Positions 1 through 8,004 of a stretch of 64,000 nt of DNA are shown here, one piece after another. The stretch spans positions 1 through 64,000 of the forward strand of contig JAFEBX010000009.1 in NCBI GenBank assembly GCA_018242425.1, given 5' to 3'. A model generated the notes under the pieces. The model saw only the letters and a program-made list of their open reading frames with translations, was not told where the DNA came from and made no database searches. The position numbers were made by a program, and so were the translations under genes. Every line of letters begins with the position of its first letter. Position 1 is the stretch's first letter. Source of the stretch: Pseudomonadota bacterium. Its GTDB lineage: Bacteria > Pseudomonadota > Gammaproteobacteria > Xanthomonadales > Xanthomonadaceae.

Positions 1-1
1 A

Positions 2-862
2 CTACAAGCATTACCGGTAGTATTTGAGTGTCTTAGCAATAATTTGATTAATTACAACGAATCTAACCTCGACAAGGTTAGCGCTAAAGAATTATTTGGG
101 CTATCTTTTTTAAACCTTTGCCGTCGCGCCTACTCGTTAAAGAGCGAAAAAGTCTACGGAGACATTAAGCAAGAAAGTCAAAATCGGCTCACCAGCCTAT
201 GTTCGTTTGAACATGATCAAGCAATTAATCAAGTCGATTCCATTCTGAATTCTTTAACGCTTAATCAAGAGTCTCGATCTGTGGTCGGGCTATGGAGTCG
301 AGGCCCCCGTTTTCCAATTATGAAAATCCCATGCGGATATATATTTGATTTTTATGGAATTCATCGCTACTTCCACAACATTTTTGTTGGGGTAAAAGAA
401 CAGAATACCGATCGTGGATATGTATTCGAAGATGCCTTTCGTTCTGCATTGATAGATGCTGGACTAAAATTGGAGCAAAGAGATTTTACATTTCACGATG
501 GGACAAAAGCAGAGGCTGACGCTGTATTTTACTTGGGTACTCGGCTAGTTGTTGTTGATTGCCTCTCTGTGTGGAGGCCGCTGGATTTCGATATTGCTCG
601 CCCAGCCACAATGGCTAGACGGCAAGCGCTGATCGAGGAAAAAATCACCAAATCTCTCAATAGAGTCGCTAAAATTCAGAGGAATCCTACTGGTCGAAAC
701 TTTGATTTTACCCGCGCCACGGAGTTCATAACACTGGTCGCCACACCATTTACGGAATGGCTTTGGGACAAATCTGATCGGCTTTGGTATGACACAGTGA
801 CGCCCCGCGTAATGCGTGCGAATGAGTTAATCGATTGGGCTGTATCTCAGGCGTCAAATTAA
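2..862 (+). CDS. Hypothetical protein, truncated at the left window edge; degenerate nuclease-like C-terminal region
   Basis: The reading frame is open back to the first bases, so the gene starts outside the window; a TTG at 44 is only an internal codon. Composition is clearly A/T-richer than the core genes, which suggests acquired DNA. The C-terminal half runs from GYVFEDAF through EADAV to LVVVDCLS. This spacing resembles the E...D...(D/E)xK core of PD-(D/E)XK nucleases, but the position of the catalytic lysine is leucine (DCL), so it is probably inactive or a chance likeness. No family is recognised with confidence. The next gene lies on the opposite strand, convergent, 47 bp away. Confidence 0.6.
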   Translation, partial: LQALPVVFECLSNNLINYNESNLDKVSAKELFGLSFLNLCRRAYSLKSEKVYGDIKQESQNRLTSLCSFEHDQAINQVDSILNSLTLNQESRSVVGLWSRGPRFPIMKIPCGYIFDFYGIHRYFHNIFVGVKEQNTDRGYVFEDAFRSALIDAGLKLEQRDFTFHDGTKAEADAVFYLGTRLVVVDCLSVWRPLDFDIARPATMARRQALIEEKITKSLNRVAKIQRNPTGRNFDFTRATEFITLVATPFTEWLWDKSDRLWYDTVTPRVMRANELIDWAVSQASN

Positions 863-909
863 ATAGCTCTCTTCAGAGCAGTCACAAAGGCACTCAAGAT
901 GGAGCAGTT

Positions 910-2037
910 CTACTTGTGTGGCTCTATTGGAATTACATCGAAAGGCAATTCGTTCCCAAATACATGCCGTTCTTGTTCCGATGGAATTTTTCTTTTGCGC
1001 AATGTGTAAAGCTCTTCGGGCATCGTGAGCGGCAAAAGATTTAGCGGCTCTTTTTCCACCTCTCCGGTAACAAGCAGCTCAATAGCGCGAGTCATATGCA
1101 AGCTGATCGAAGTTTCGTTTTCATCTAGCCATTGGTAGACAAGAGAAGCGTCTCGATAATCGAAAGAGGGCCGTCGATCATCCGCAAGATGCAAACAGCA
1201 AGCTCTAATCCATACTCGCCGACGCAATCTGCGCTCACTTCGAGAGCCCGGCGCTAATGAACTTGGAGCGACAGGTTTCCGCCCCTGACGTTTTAGGCGA
1301 CGCATTTCATAATTTATGGACCCCTCAGCAACTTTCAACTGGTCAAGAGTCGGGTTGATATGAGGGCGCCAAGTTGCCATGCGTGATTCGACCAATACTT
1401 TCCATGTATCCAGGTTCTCCCCTGAATACCCACGAATCAGTGAGTATTCAGTCGCAGCAGACCGTAGACACGCTATAAAACGTGCAGCACTACTTGTATA
1501 AGTTGCATCTTGTGCCTCTCGAAGCAGGAGCAGCAGTAACAGCATCCCATTGAGAGTGGCGAATCGTTCTGGGCGCAGATTGATTTCAGGTGGGGCACTG
1601 AAATCGGGGTCCTCATCGGGTAGCAAACCAAGCTCAACACCGTGAGAATGGTTGTTAACAGATACGCGTACGAGCGCATGAAGTTTCAATTGAGACGACA
1701 GCCATCTCTCTTGTTCGGGCCAATTCTGTGACCGGCTCATCAAGTGAAGCCAGAAGGGGTGATGGTAGTCATCGCACGCCGATTTATAGCGGCGCTTCTG
1801 CGCCACGAATGCAAGCAGCGATTTCCCTGGCCCGACTTCGATACGCGCAGGGTCGTAGCCGTCTTGTCGGATTGGATCGAAGTGGAGCCTATTGGCCGGC
1901 AGAGCGCGTCCTAATGAGGGATGGCGTTCCAGATGCCGCGCCTTGTCCACTCCCGCACAGGTTTGAACGGCGGCGAGCCAATCCCAGGCTCGCGCCCGGA
2001 TCACAGGATCCCCAAAAGTGCCGATCGGACGGCCCAT
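910..2037 (-). CDS. Hypothetical protein of unknown function (accessory region)
   Basis: A long open frame with amino-acid-like composition and no recognised domain. The first in-frame ATG is at 2037, giving 375 aa; a TTG at 2157 would add 40 residues and overlap the divergent HTH gene, so the ATG is preferred, although no strong ribosome site precedes it. The middle contains a leucine run (LLLLLLLR), and the C-terminal part is basic (RRLKRQGRK, RSERRLRRR), which would suit nucleic-acid contact. It is divergent from a small HTH gene and convergent with the truncated gene on its left. Codon use is less G/C-biased than in the core genes. Function is not assigned. Confidence 0.55.
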   Translation of the reverse strand: MGRPIGTFGDPVIRARAWDWLAAVQTCAGVDKARHLERHPSLGRALPANRLHFDPIRQDGYDPARIEVGPGKSLLAFVAQKRRYKSACDDYHHPFWLHLMSRSQNWPEQERWLSSQLKLHALVRVSVNNHSHGVELGLLPDEDPDFSAPPEINLRPERFATLNGMLLLLLLLREAQDATYTSSAARFIACLRSAATEYSLIRGYSGENLDTWKVLVESRMATWRPHINPTLDQLKVAEGSINYEMRRLKRQGRKPVAPSSLAPGSRSERRLRRRVWIRACCLHLADDRRPSFDYRDASLVYQWLDENETSISLHMTRAIELLVTGEVEKEPLNLLPLTMPEELYTLRKRKIPSEQERHVFGNELPFDVIPIEPHK

Positions 2038-2127
2038 AAGAATATAGAGCGAAACTCCCAGTTTCGGGTAAGCACCCGCGTCCAGATGGTGTGCTTCTAT
2101 GGCCGTAATTGTCCATAGGTGCCGGAA

Positions 2128-2433
2128 ATGGCCGAAAACCGCGCAGGCCCACCGCAAGAACTCTCTGTTCTAGAGGCGGATGGGCTATTGGCCAAGCATG
2201 GGGAACTCATGAACAGCCAGGCGCTTGCCACATTCTTCAAGTTCGGCAGCGATCGGTCGTTTCGCCGAAGCGCGGAGCAAGGAACGCTGCCGGTGCGCGT
2301 ATTTCGCATCCAAGGGCGAAAAGGATGGTTTGCGCGGACTGTGGACGTTGCGCAGTGGCTGATCACGGTAGGTCAAGTGCCGAACAAGACGCGCGGCCCC
2401 AACAATCGGCCGCAGGAAGGAGGGGCAGAATGA
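2128..2433 (+). CDS. Small helix-turn-helix (excisionase/AlpA-like) DNA-binding protein
   Basis: A protein of about 101 aa. The stretch ELMNSQALATFF followed by GSDRSFRRSAEQGTLPVR and FRIQGRKGWF has the pattern of the winged HTH of MerR/excisionase-like proteins (recognition helix, then a short basic wing). Such proteins are usual in prophages, plasmids and integrative elements, where they control excision or transcription. The ATG at 2128 is taken as start; a GTG at 2119 is the alternative. It is divergent from the unknown gene at 910-2037, so it may regulate that gene and itself from the roughly 90 bp between them. The family call is by pattern only. Confidence 0.5.
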   Translation: MAENRAGPPQELSVLEADGLLAKHGELMNSQALATFFKFGSDRSFRRSAEQGTLPVRVFRIQGRKGWFARTVDVAQWLITVGQVPNKTRGPNNRPQEGGAE

Positions 2434-2472
2434 GTTAGCCCCATCACCAAATAAACCCGGGAACCAAATGCA

Positions 2473-2511
2473 CGAAAGCCTAGGACCCTGGCAGGGGTTT
2501 CCTAGGCTTCG
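2473..2511. repeat. Long hairpin between HTH gene and IS
   Basis: The arms read CGAAAGCCTAGGA and TCCTAGGCTTCG, pairing over about 12 bp with one bulged A, around a 14-base loop. There is no T-run, so it is a weak candidate terminator for the HTH gene. A recombination or attachment site at the edge of the mobile DNA is also possible. Confidence 0.5.
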
Positions 2512-2615
2512 TGGGGTGCAGATTTGAACGCTTGCAGCCCGATTATGCATGAATGCCCGACGAGTGCAACCCCTTAATCAACGGGGGCTGGCGTCGTGCG
2601 CCCGGTGGACTGGCT

Positions 2616-2646
2616 CCCCCAGTTCGGCGGCCTCCCTAGCTGGGGG
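2616..2646. repeat. Inverted repeat upstream of the transposase start
   Basis: CCCCCAG at 2616-2622 is mirrored by CTGGGGG at 2640-2646, around a 17-base loop. Hairpins here are common in insertion sequences, where they block read-through transcription from outside into the transposase. Whether it lies inside the element is not known, because the IS ends could not be defined. Confidence 0.3.
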
Positions 2647-2676
2647 CCATGGCATCCGTTTGCCGGGCGCACTGCA

Positions 2677-3777
2677 ATGCAACATCACCTTCACTCAAAA
2701 GAATCAAGAAATTTCGCTAAAGCTATCTCAGCCCTCACCGAAGATGAAGCGGAGAACCTGCTTTCACGGTCGCGATGGGACAGTGACACGAAACAGATGT
2801 GTCCTAAGTGCGGAAGTTTTCGACGTCATTATCGACGTGCCAAGAGACGACAGTGGCGTTGTGCTGACTGCACTCGTGTCTTCAGTGTAACGAGCGGAAC
2901 CGCACTGCACGGGCACAAACTGACATTTTGTCAAATCGTCTCTTTGGTGCTGATATTTGAAAGTGGAGCAAAAGGGACCGCTCTACTTCTTGCTGCCCGG
3001 CTGAAGGGATTCGCACCCAAAACCATCCAGGCAAATTTTGGGAAGCTGCGCGAGATGCTTGTTAAGAATATGGACTTCCGCACTCTGCGTGGGATTGTCC
3101 ATATGGATGGGATTTACCTTGGCGGAAAACCCCGGAAGCCAAATCGCCGCATGAAAATGCCGAAAGATGCAATCAAGGTTCGATTCGGCAAGAAGAAGCC
3201 GGACAACCCCGATAAACCATGGATTTCGGCTGGGATGACCCGGAAGAATTGGGAAAAACGTAAAAACAGGCGCGTCGTAATCTCGTTGTGTGAGTCGGCA
3301 GGACATGGGCATGGATCGCGCCGCGTAATGGCGTTCGTATGCAAATCAGAGAACGAAACCGACATCATGCGCGCCGCGACTCGGTTTATTGAGCCTGGAT
3401 CAATCGTGATGACTGACGAGAGCCCGGCTTATTTCCGTTTATCCAGCCGTTTTGAGCATGAATCAGTGCAGCATGCAAAGGAGTTTTCACGCAGCGATGG
3501 CGTCAACAATAATCTCTCCGAGGCTTGGAACAGCCGGGTGCGCCGTCATGAGTATGGGGTGTCGCACGGATTTCGCCCCAAGTACTTGCAAGACTACATG
3601 TGCGAGCTCGTCTGGCGCGAAAATTTTCGGAAGCACTCGCAAAAAGATCGTGTGGAAAACCTTTTGCAGGGATTACTTTTGTGTGGGAAATCCAATTGGT
3701 GGCGTGGTTATTGGCAGCGAAAGCATCGCCAAGGTGAAATCGGACTGGATTATTTCTTCCGAAATTCCATAGCATGA
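2677..3777 (+). CDS. IS1595-family (ISXO2-like) transposase
   Basis: A 366-aa transposase that would move its own insertion sequence by DDE-type cut-and-paste chemistry. The N-terminus has a zinc ribbon: CPKCGSFRRH and, about 20 residues later, WRCADCTRVF (CxxC...CxxC). The catalytic domain follows: GIVHMDGIYLGG holds the first Asp, VMTDESPAY the second, and NNLSEAWNSRVRRHEYGV matches the conserved ISXO2-like end region. The ATG at 2677 is chosen because it directly precedes the conserved N-terminus; the frame also stays open upstream to 2596. The gene appears intact, with no frameshift. Terminal inverted repeats and target duplications were not found by eye. Confidence 0.85.
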   Translation: MQHHLHSKESRNFAKAISALTEDEAENLLSRSRWDSDTKQMCPKCGSFRRHYRRAKRRQWRCADCTRVFSVTSGTALHGHKLTFCQIVSLVLIFESGAKGTALLLAARLKGFAPKTIQANFGKLREMLVKNMDFRTLRGIVHMDGIYLGGKPRKPNRRMKMPKDAIKVRFGKKKPDNPDKPWISAGMTRKNWEKRKNRRVVISLCESAGHGHGSRRVMAFVCKSENETDIMRAATRFIEPGSIVMTDESPAYFRLSSRFEHESVQHAKEFSRSDGVNNNLSEAWNSRVRRHEYGVSHGFRPKYLQDYMCELVWRENFRKHSQKDRVENLLQGLLLCGKSNWWRGYWQRKHRQGEIGLDYFFRNSIA

Positions 3778-3806
3778 CTTTGATGCTATGGCGGGAGCCG
3801 CCATAG
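3767..3806. terminator. Two overlapping, mutually exclusive hairpins at the transposase stop codon
   Basis: CCATAGCAT (3767-3775) pairs with ATGCTATGG (3783-3791). Part of that second arm, CTATGGCGG (3786-3794), also pairs perfectly with CCGCCATAG (3798-3806). The stop codons of the transposase and of the convergent gene both lie inside. No U-tract is present, so it is either a bidirectional terminator-like structure or part of the IS end. Confidence 0.55.
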
Positions 3807-4292
3807 CGTTCGATTGCCAGCTTGGTCGACACCACCTCTTCTTTCGGAGATTTGACGATCCACTTTGCCAAGGCGGCACATGCCTTTGAGCCGGCTGCGA
3901 AACATGCGTCGGACCTGGACGTATTGCTCTTTCTCGGTATTGAAACGAGTTAGCCCTGTTGCTCGCTCGATAATTTCGTTGGTATCTACCCATCCGCCAG
4001 CTTTCCCCAAGATGGTGTAGATATCCCGAGTCATACTGCCGTGCACATAATTGGGACGCTTCGCCCTAGGGACAACTGAGGAAATATCCTCTGCTGAAAC
4101 TTGGATCTCGTGCATTCCGAGCGTCCGCTCCAAGGCGAGCAGGCTTAATTTCGTCTCATCAATTGCGCGCAGTTGGACTTCTAACTGGGCTTGGATCGCA
4201 GCGGCTTCTTTTTCCTGTACTAGTAACGTGCCTTGAAGCAAGGAATGCTTCCGGATCAACCACTTAAGCGACGACGGCGTTTTCCAGGACAT
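3786..4292 (-). CDS. Hypothetical protein convergent with the transposase
   Basis: A protein of about 168 aa. Residues ~10-60 are rich in E, A, L and Q (QEKEAAAIQAQLEVQLRAI) and probably form a coiled coil. The C-terminal half (YTILGKAGGWVDTNEIIER and later VRRMFRSRLKGMCRLG) looks like a winged-helix or regulatory domain. The start is taken as the ATG at 4292, which sits on an 8-bp inverted repeat. Its stop codon lies within the hairpin at the transposase end. It could be a passenger gene of the insertion sequence, as some IS1595-family elements carry, or an unrelated island gene. Function unknown. Confidence 0.5.
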   Translation of the reverse strand: MSWKTPSSLKWLIRKHSLLQGTLLVQEKEAAAIQAQLEVQLRAIDETKLSLLALERTLGMHEIQVSAEDISSVVPRAKRPNYVHGSMTRDIYTILGKAGGWVDTNEIIERATGLTRFNTEKEQYVQVRRMFRSRLKGMCRLGKVDRQISERRGGVDQAGNRTLWRLPP

Positions 4293-4312
4293 GGCCAACT
4301 GTACTGGCCATG
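4290..4312. promoter_or_regulatory. Inverted repeat over the start of the convergent hypothetical gene
   Basis: CATGGCCA (4290-4297) and TGGCCATG (4305-4312) form a perfect 8-bp inverted repeat with a 7-base spacer. It overlaps the start codon of the minus-strand gene, so it could be an operator, a translation-blocking hairpin, or the edge of the mobile segment. The 71 bases from here to the next gene hold nothing recognised. Confidence 0.35.
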
Positions 4313-4383
4313 TCCCATGAATGCGGAGGCATCTGCTACCAAATAGCGGCGGCATGGATCACCAATGGGCCCGGATCGTTTGC

Positions 4384-4974
4384 TTACGAACCCGCGCCAA
4401 TCTGCTGCATCAGGGTCGCGTTGTCCCAGAACAGGTATTCCTCGTCCATCGTTCCATCCTTGGTCCAGTGGCCGAGCGTGGTCATCTGCACGTGATAGGT
4501 CTTGCCGGTCGGCTGGATGATTTTTCCACCACCAAGATCCATCGGTTTGCTGAACGTGCCGTCGATATAGCCCATCACAGCGGTCCATTCGCCATCGGAA
4601 GTCCCGAAGCGGATCGGGTGCTGGGTAATGCGGTTGTCCGGGGCGAACGTCCACATGAACTTCAGTTCCTTGATGTGGTCCGGAATGCCCTTCGTGGTAT
4701 GCCCGTCCGGGTAATGCACGACGATGTTCTTGCCATGGCTCTTGTGCAGGTTTTCCCACTGCTGTCCGGTGTAGACATGGAAATCGAGGTCGTCGAAATT
4801 CGCCAGGTGCCTGGCCAGTGCCGCCGGCATGCCTGCCGGATGCGGCGTCGGTTCGTTGACCTTGGTTCCCGGCCATTTGTCCTGGCCAGCCAGAAGGTTC
4901 TGGCTGGCGCCCACTGCACACACGATGGCTGCCGCCACCAGGGAAACGCGAATGCCTGCTTGCTTCTTGTTCAT
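4384..4974 (-). CDS. SnoaL-like (NTF2-fold) periplasmic protein
   Basis: A protein of 196 aa. The N-terminus (MNKKQAGIRVSLVAAAIVC, then small residues) is a probable Sec signal peptide ending near residue 30. The mature part has features of SnoaL/NTF2-fold ester-cyclase-like proteins: an acidic helix (ANFDDLDFHVYTGQQW), a central GIPDHIKELKFMW, and a C-terminal beta segment ending EEYLFWDNATLMQQIG. Members bind small organic molecules in a cone-shaped pocket; the substrate is unknown. It is the last gene of the DoxX-NAD(P)H-DODA operon, 45 bp after the dioxygenase, which suggests a part in handling the same aromatic or quinone compounds. Confidence 0.7.
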   Translation of the reverse strand: MNKKQAGIRVSLVAAAIVCAVGASQNLLAGQDKWPGTKVNEPTPHPAGMPAALARHLANFDDLDFHVYTGQQWENLHKSHGKNIVVHYPDGHTTKGIPDHIKELKFMWTFAPDNRITQHPIRFGTSDGEWTAVMGYIDGTFSKPMDLGGGKIIQPTGKTYHVQMTTLGHWTKDGTMDEEYLFWDNATLMQQIGAGS

Positions 4975-5019
4975 GGGGTGGTCCTCTCTCCTTGGAATCG
5001 GGGGAATCGAAACTCCGTT

Positions 5020-5802
5020 TCAGCCGGGCAAACCCCAGCCGAACGAATCCATCGACAACGTGTCGTGGGTCATGCCGCCTTCGATCAACGCCGATGCATC
5101 GGCTTCATTGCTCGCTCCCAGCGCCACCAGCAGTGGCAGGAAATGTTCTTCCGTGGGATGCGCGCGTTCGGCATACGGCGCGCGACGGCGATAGTCGACC
5201 AGCGCCTCGATGTCGCGGCGCGCAACGGCATCGTTCACCCAGTCGGCGAACGCCTGTGCGTATTCCGGATCGGAAATGTGCTGGCGGAATTCGTAGAGGT
5301 TGTGGGTGAGGCTGCCGGAACCGATCACCAGCACGCCCTGCTCGCGCAATGAGGCCAGCGCGCGCCCGAGGCGCAACGCGCCTTCCGCATCGAGGTCGTG
5401 CGGCATCGACACCTGCAACACCGGGATGTCACCCTGCGGACGCAGATGGCGCAGCGGTACCCAGGCGCCGTGGTCGAGGCCGCGATGATCGTTCGCGGCA
5501 ACCGCGAAGCCGGCGTCATCGAGCAACTTCACGACATCGCGCGCAAGGTCGGGGGCACCGGCGACCGGATACTGCAGCTGGTACAGCGGCGCCGGGAATC
5601 CGCCGAAATCATGGATGGTTTCCAGCGCCGGCGCGGTGGTCACTTGCATGCCGCGCGTCTGCCAGTGCGGCGAGACCACCACGATCGCCCGCACATCATC
5701 GAGCGACCGACCGAGGCGCGCCAGGTTCGGGCCGAGCAGGCCCGGTTCCAGCGCGAACATCGGCGAACCGTGGGAGATGAAGAGTGCGGGCGGGCGTGAC
5801 AT
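5020..5802 (-). CDS. DODA-type extradiol aromatic ring-opening dioxygenase (YgiD family)
   Basis: A metal-dependent dioxygenase family protein of 260 aa, the usual length. Metal-ligand motifs are visible: SHGSP near the N-terminus, VVSPHWQ around residue 45, HGAWVPLRH around 115 and GSGSLTHNL around 160. Relatives of 4,5-DOPA dioxygenase open catechol rings with O2; YgiD itself shows weak DOPA dioxygenase activity, so the physiological substrate is uncertain. It is the third gene of the operon, 24 bp after the NAD(P)H-binding protein. Together with DoxX and the FMN reductase nearby, it suggests detoxification of catechols and quinones. The family is secure, the substrate is not. Confidence 0.85.
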   Translation of the reverse strand: MSRPPALFISHGSPMFALEPGLLGPNLARLGRSLDDVRAIVVVSPHWQTRGMQVTTAPALETIHDFGGFPAPLYQLQYPVAGAPDLARDVVKLLDDAGFAVAANDHRGLDHGAWVPLRHLRPQGDIPVLQVSMPHDLDAEGALRLGRALASLREQGVLVIGSGSLTHNLYEFRQHISDPEYAQAFADWVNDAVARRDIEALVDYRRRAPYAERAHPTEEHFLPLLVALGASNEADASALIEGGMTHDTLSMDSFGWGLPG

Positions 5803-5826
5803 GGCAATTCCTGGGGTGAATGGTTT

Positions 5827-6432
5827 TCAGTTGGCGACGGTGAAGCGGCGTCCGCGATGCGCGGGCTTTTCAAGCTCGTCGACGATCGCGACCGCATAGT
5901 CCTCGGCGCTGATGGCATCGCCGACGGGGCTGTCGGTTCCAAGGCGATAGCTGCCGCTGCGTTCGCCGGGCGCGATCATCGGCGCCGGCGACAGCACGGT
6001 CCAATCCAGCCCCTGCGATGCGCGATAGGCGGCGAGCATCTCGCCCATCGTCACCGCTTCCTTGTGGTAGGCCGCCGGGAACTGCGGCATGTCCTTGAGC
6101 TGGACGCCGTTGACCTCGAGCGAGCCGGCACCGCCGACCACCAGCACGCGATGCTTCGGCTTGGCGGCGATCAGGTCGCGATGGCCGTTGAGGTAGGGAT
6201 CATGCGATCCGCCGGTGCGATCGGGGCCCGTCGCGATGACGGTGGCGTCGGCCGCGTCGATCCCGGGAACGATCTTCGCGGTGTCGCCGAAATCGATCGC
6301 CTCCGCGTGCGCGGCGCCTTGCGGCGCGGCGCCGGAGCGGCTGATGGCGGTGACTTCATGGCCACGGCGGGCGGCTTCGGCGACGACGCGGGAACCGACC
6401 ATGCCGGTGGCACCGATGACATTGATTTTCAT
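5827..6432 (-). CDS. NAD(P)H-binding oxidoreductase (atypical SDR, NmrA-like)
   Basis: A protein of 201 aa starting MKINVIGATGMVGSRVV, a textbook Rossmann GxxGxxG dinucleotide-binding motif (GATGMVG). It continues through VTAISRSG and VIATGPDR, like the NAD(P)H-binding PF13460 group of atypical short-chain dehydrogenases. No classical YxxxK pair is evident, which is usual in this group. The ATG at 6432 is chosen because the Rossmann strand begins immediately after it. It lies 31 bp after doxX and 24 bp before the dioxygenase, all on one strand, so the genes are probably co-transcribed. Such proteins often serve as quinone or flavin reductases or redox sensors. Confidence 0.8.
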   Translation of the reverse strand: MKINVIGATGMVGSRVVAEAARRGHEVTAISRSGAAPQGAAHAEAIDFGDTAKIVPGIDAADATVIATGPDRTGGSHDPYLNGHRDLIAAKPKHRVLVVGGAGSLEVNGVQLKDMPQFPAAYHKEAVTMGEMLAAYRASQGLDWTVLSPAPMIAPGERSGSYRLGTDSPVGDAISAEDYAVAIVDELEKPAHRGRRFTVAN

Positions 6433-6463
6433 GTCCGTACTCCTTTGGCAGGAAAATGGGCGA

Positions 6464-6847
6464 TTACTTGTTGCGCGAACGCAGCGCGTCGATGCTGTAG
6501 GCGCCAGCGCCATGGGCGAACAGCACGAGGAAACCACCGGCCATGGCGATGTTCTTCATGAAGTTGATCTGCTGCATCTGGTCGGCGAAGTCGGTGTGGA
6601 AGAACAGCGCCGAGACCACCGAGAAGCCGGCCAGCGCCAGCGCGGCCCAGCGGGTGAAGAAACCACCGAGGATGGCAAGGCCACCGCCGAGTTCGGCAAT
6701 GATCACCAGCGGCAACAACGCGCCGGGGACGCCGGCATGCTCCATGTATTGCTGGGTGCCGGCATAGGCGGCGATCTTGCCGAAGCCGGAGATGATGAAG
6801 ATGAGCGAGAGGCCGACACGGCCAAGCAGGGTGGCGAAAGCGTTCAT
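6464..6847 (-). CDS. DoxX family membrane protein
   Basis: A 127-aa inner-membrane protein with four predicted helices (LLGRVGLSLIFIISGFGKI; ALLPLVIIAELGGGLAIL; WAALALAGFSVVSALFF; NIAMAGGFLVLFAHG). The signature GRVGLSLIFIISGFGKI, a later GGGLAILGGF and the ending HGAGAYSIDA are typical of DoxX/YphA proteins. These associate with thiol/quinone redox systems and reactive-oxygen resistance. The ATG at 6847 is preceded by an AAAGGA ribosome site. It is the first gene of the operon and divergent from the LysR gene, the standard arrangement for control by that regulator. Confidence 0.85.
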   Translation of the reverse strand: MNAFATLLGRVGLSLIFIISGFGKIAAYAGTQQYMEHAGVPGALLPLVIIAELGGGLAILGGFFTRWAALALAGFSVVSALFFHTDFADQMQQINFMKNIAMAGGFLVLFAHGAGAYSIDALRSRNK

Positions 6848-6986
6848 GGGGCAATGTCCTTTTGAAGTTGGATGTGGCATCCAGCCGGAAGATCCTCTGG
6901 ACGTGTCGCCACTGTATTGATCGACCCCATCGGGATAAACAGCAATTCGATTGACAAATTGGATCGTTTTTCGAAACAATCCCGGC
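6848..6986. promoter_or_regulatory. Divergent promoter region between doxX and the LysR gene
   Basis: The 139-bp spacer separates the DoxX operon from the LysR-type regulator. A consensus -35 box TTGACA lies at 6951-6956, with AACAAT at 6975-6980 as a weak -10 for the lysR side. This leaves only a few bases before the ATG at 6987, so the lysR transcript may be leaderless. LysR proteins usually bind such shared spacers and activate the divergent operon; the exact operator was not identified. Confidence 0.45.
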
Positions 6987-7889
6987 ATGGACAAGCTTCG
7001 GGAAATGGCCAGCTTCGTCGCCGTGGTCGATGCCGGCAGCTTCGTCGGCGCCGCGGACGCGACCGGAGCCTCCAAGGCCGCGATCTCGCGCCATATCGCA
7101 GAGCTGGAGCAGCGGCTGGACGTGCGCCTGCTCAACCGCACCACCCGCCGGCTGTCGCTGACCGACGATGGCCAGCGCTTCTACAGTCGCGCCCGGGAAC
7201 TGCTGGCTGCGCTCGACGAGTTCGAGTCGGAGATGACCTCGCGGACCGGCGAGCCCAGCGGCCTGCTGCGCATCAACGCCCCGCTGACCTTCGGCATGCT
7301 GCACCTGGCGCCACTGTGGGGGCGCTTCTCCGCGCTGCATCCGAAAGTCGCGCTCGACGTCACCCTCAACGACCGCATGGTCGACCTGGTCGACGAAGGC
7401 TTCGACCTCGCGATCCGCATCACCAGCATGCCGAGCTCGCAGCTGGTGAGCCGGCGACTGGCCACCACCCGCATCGTGCTGTGCGCATCGCCCGCCTACC
7501 TCGAAGCGCATGGCACGCCGACCCATCCCGATGAACTGGTCCGCCATCGCGTGATCGGCTACTCCTACTGGTCGGGCCGCGACGAATGGAGCTTCACCGG
7601 CCCAGACGGCACCATCCGCGTCCACACCTCGCCGTGGATGCACACCAACAACGGCGACACCTGCAGGGCGGCGGCGCTCGAAGGCCAGGGCATCATCCTG
7701 CAACCCGATTTCCTGGTCGGCGGCGACCTCAAGCAGGGCACGCTGGTCGAGCTGATGCCGGACTACCGCTCGGTCGAATCCGGCATCCATGCCGTCTGGC
7801 CTTCGCGCAAGCATTTGCCGATCAAGCTGCGGCGGCTGATCGATTTCCTGGTCGCGGAATTCGAAAACCCGATCTGGACACGCTGCTGA
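6987..7889 (+). CDS. LysR-type transcriptional regulator
   Basis: A protein of 300 aa. The N-terminal winged HTH reads MASFVAVVDAGSF, AISRHIAELEQRL and LLNRTTRRLSLTDDG, the classic LysR pattern. The effector-binding domain occupies residues ~90-295 (GLLRINAPLTFG, DLVDEGFDLAIRI, ASPAYLEAHG), as in the CrgA/AaeR-like group. The ATG at 6987 is used because an upstream TTG belongs to the TTGACA promoter box. No Shine-Dalgarno sequence is evident. It is divergent from the DoxX operon and followed by OsmC, pirin and FMN reductase genes, so it probably controls a response to quinones or other electrophiles. The inducer is unknown. Confidence 0.88.
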   Translation: MDKLREMASFVAVVDAGSFVGAADATGASKAAISRHIAELEQRLDVRLLNRTTRRLSLTDDGQRFYSRARELLAALDEFESEMTSRTGEPSGLLRINAPLTFGMLHLAPLWGRFSALHPKVALDVTLNDRMVDLVDEGFDLAIRITSMPSSQLVSRRLATTRIVLCASPAYLEAHGTPTHPDELVRHRVIGYSYWSGRDEWSFTGPDGTIRVHTSPWMHTNNGDTCRAAALEGQGIILQPDFLVGGDLKQGTLVELMPDYRSVESGIHAVWPSRKHLPIKLRRLIDFLVAEFENPIWTRC

Positions 7890-8004
7890 CGCATCGATCC
7901 GCCATCGTTCCCGTCATGGAACGATGCAAGCCGATTCCACTTGCTGGTGGCGTCATCGTCCCTGTCCTAAGCTGGCCCGACCCCAGCAAACGGCCGGACC
8001 CCAG

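Noticed and set aside
2511..2540. A possible tRNA 3' end (GTTCAAATC on the minus strand)
   Set aside because: The T-arm stem does not pair and no acceptor or anticodon arms could be drawn; not a tRNA, though an attachment site remains possible.
2440..4360. Direct repeat ATCACCAA...CCCGG on both sides of the insertion sequence
   Set aside because: The match is short and interrupted, and distances are not consistent with a target-site duplication.
6951..6986. A TTG start for the LysR gene at 6951
   Set aside because: The TTG is part of a TTGACA promoter box, and the ATG at 6987 directly precedes the conserved HTH.
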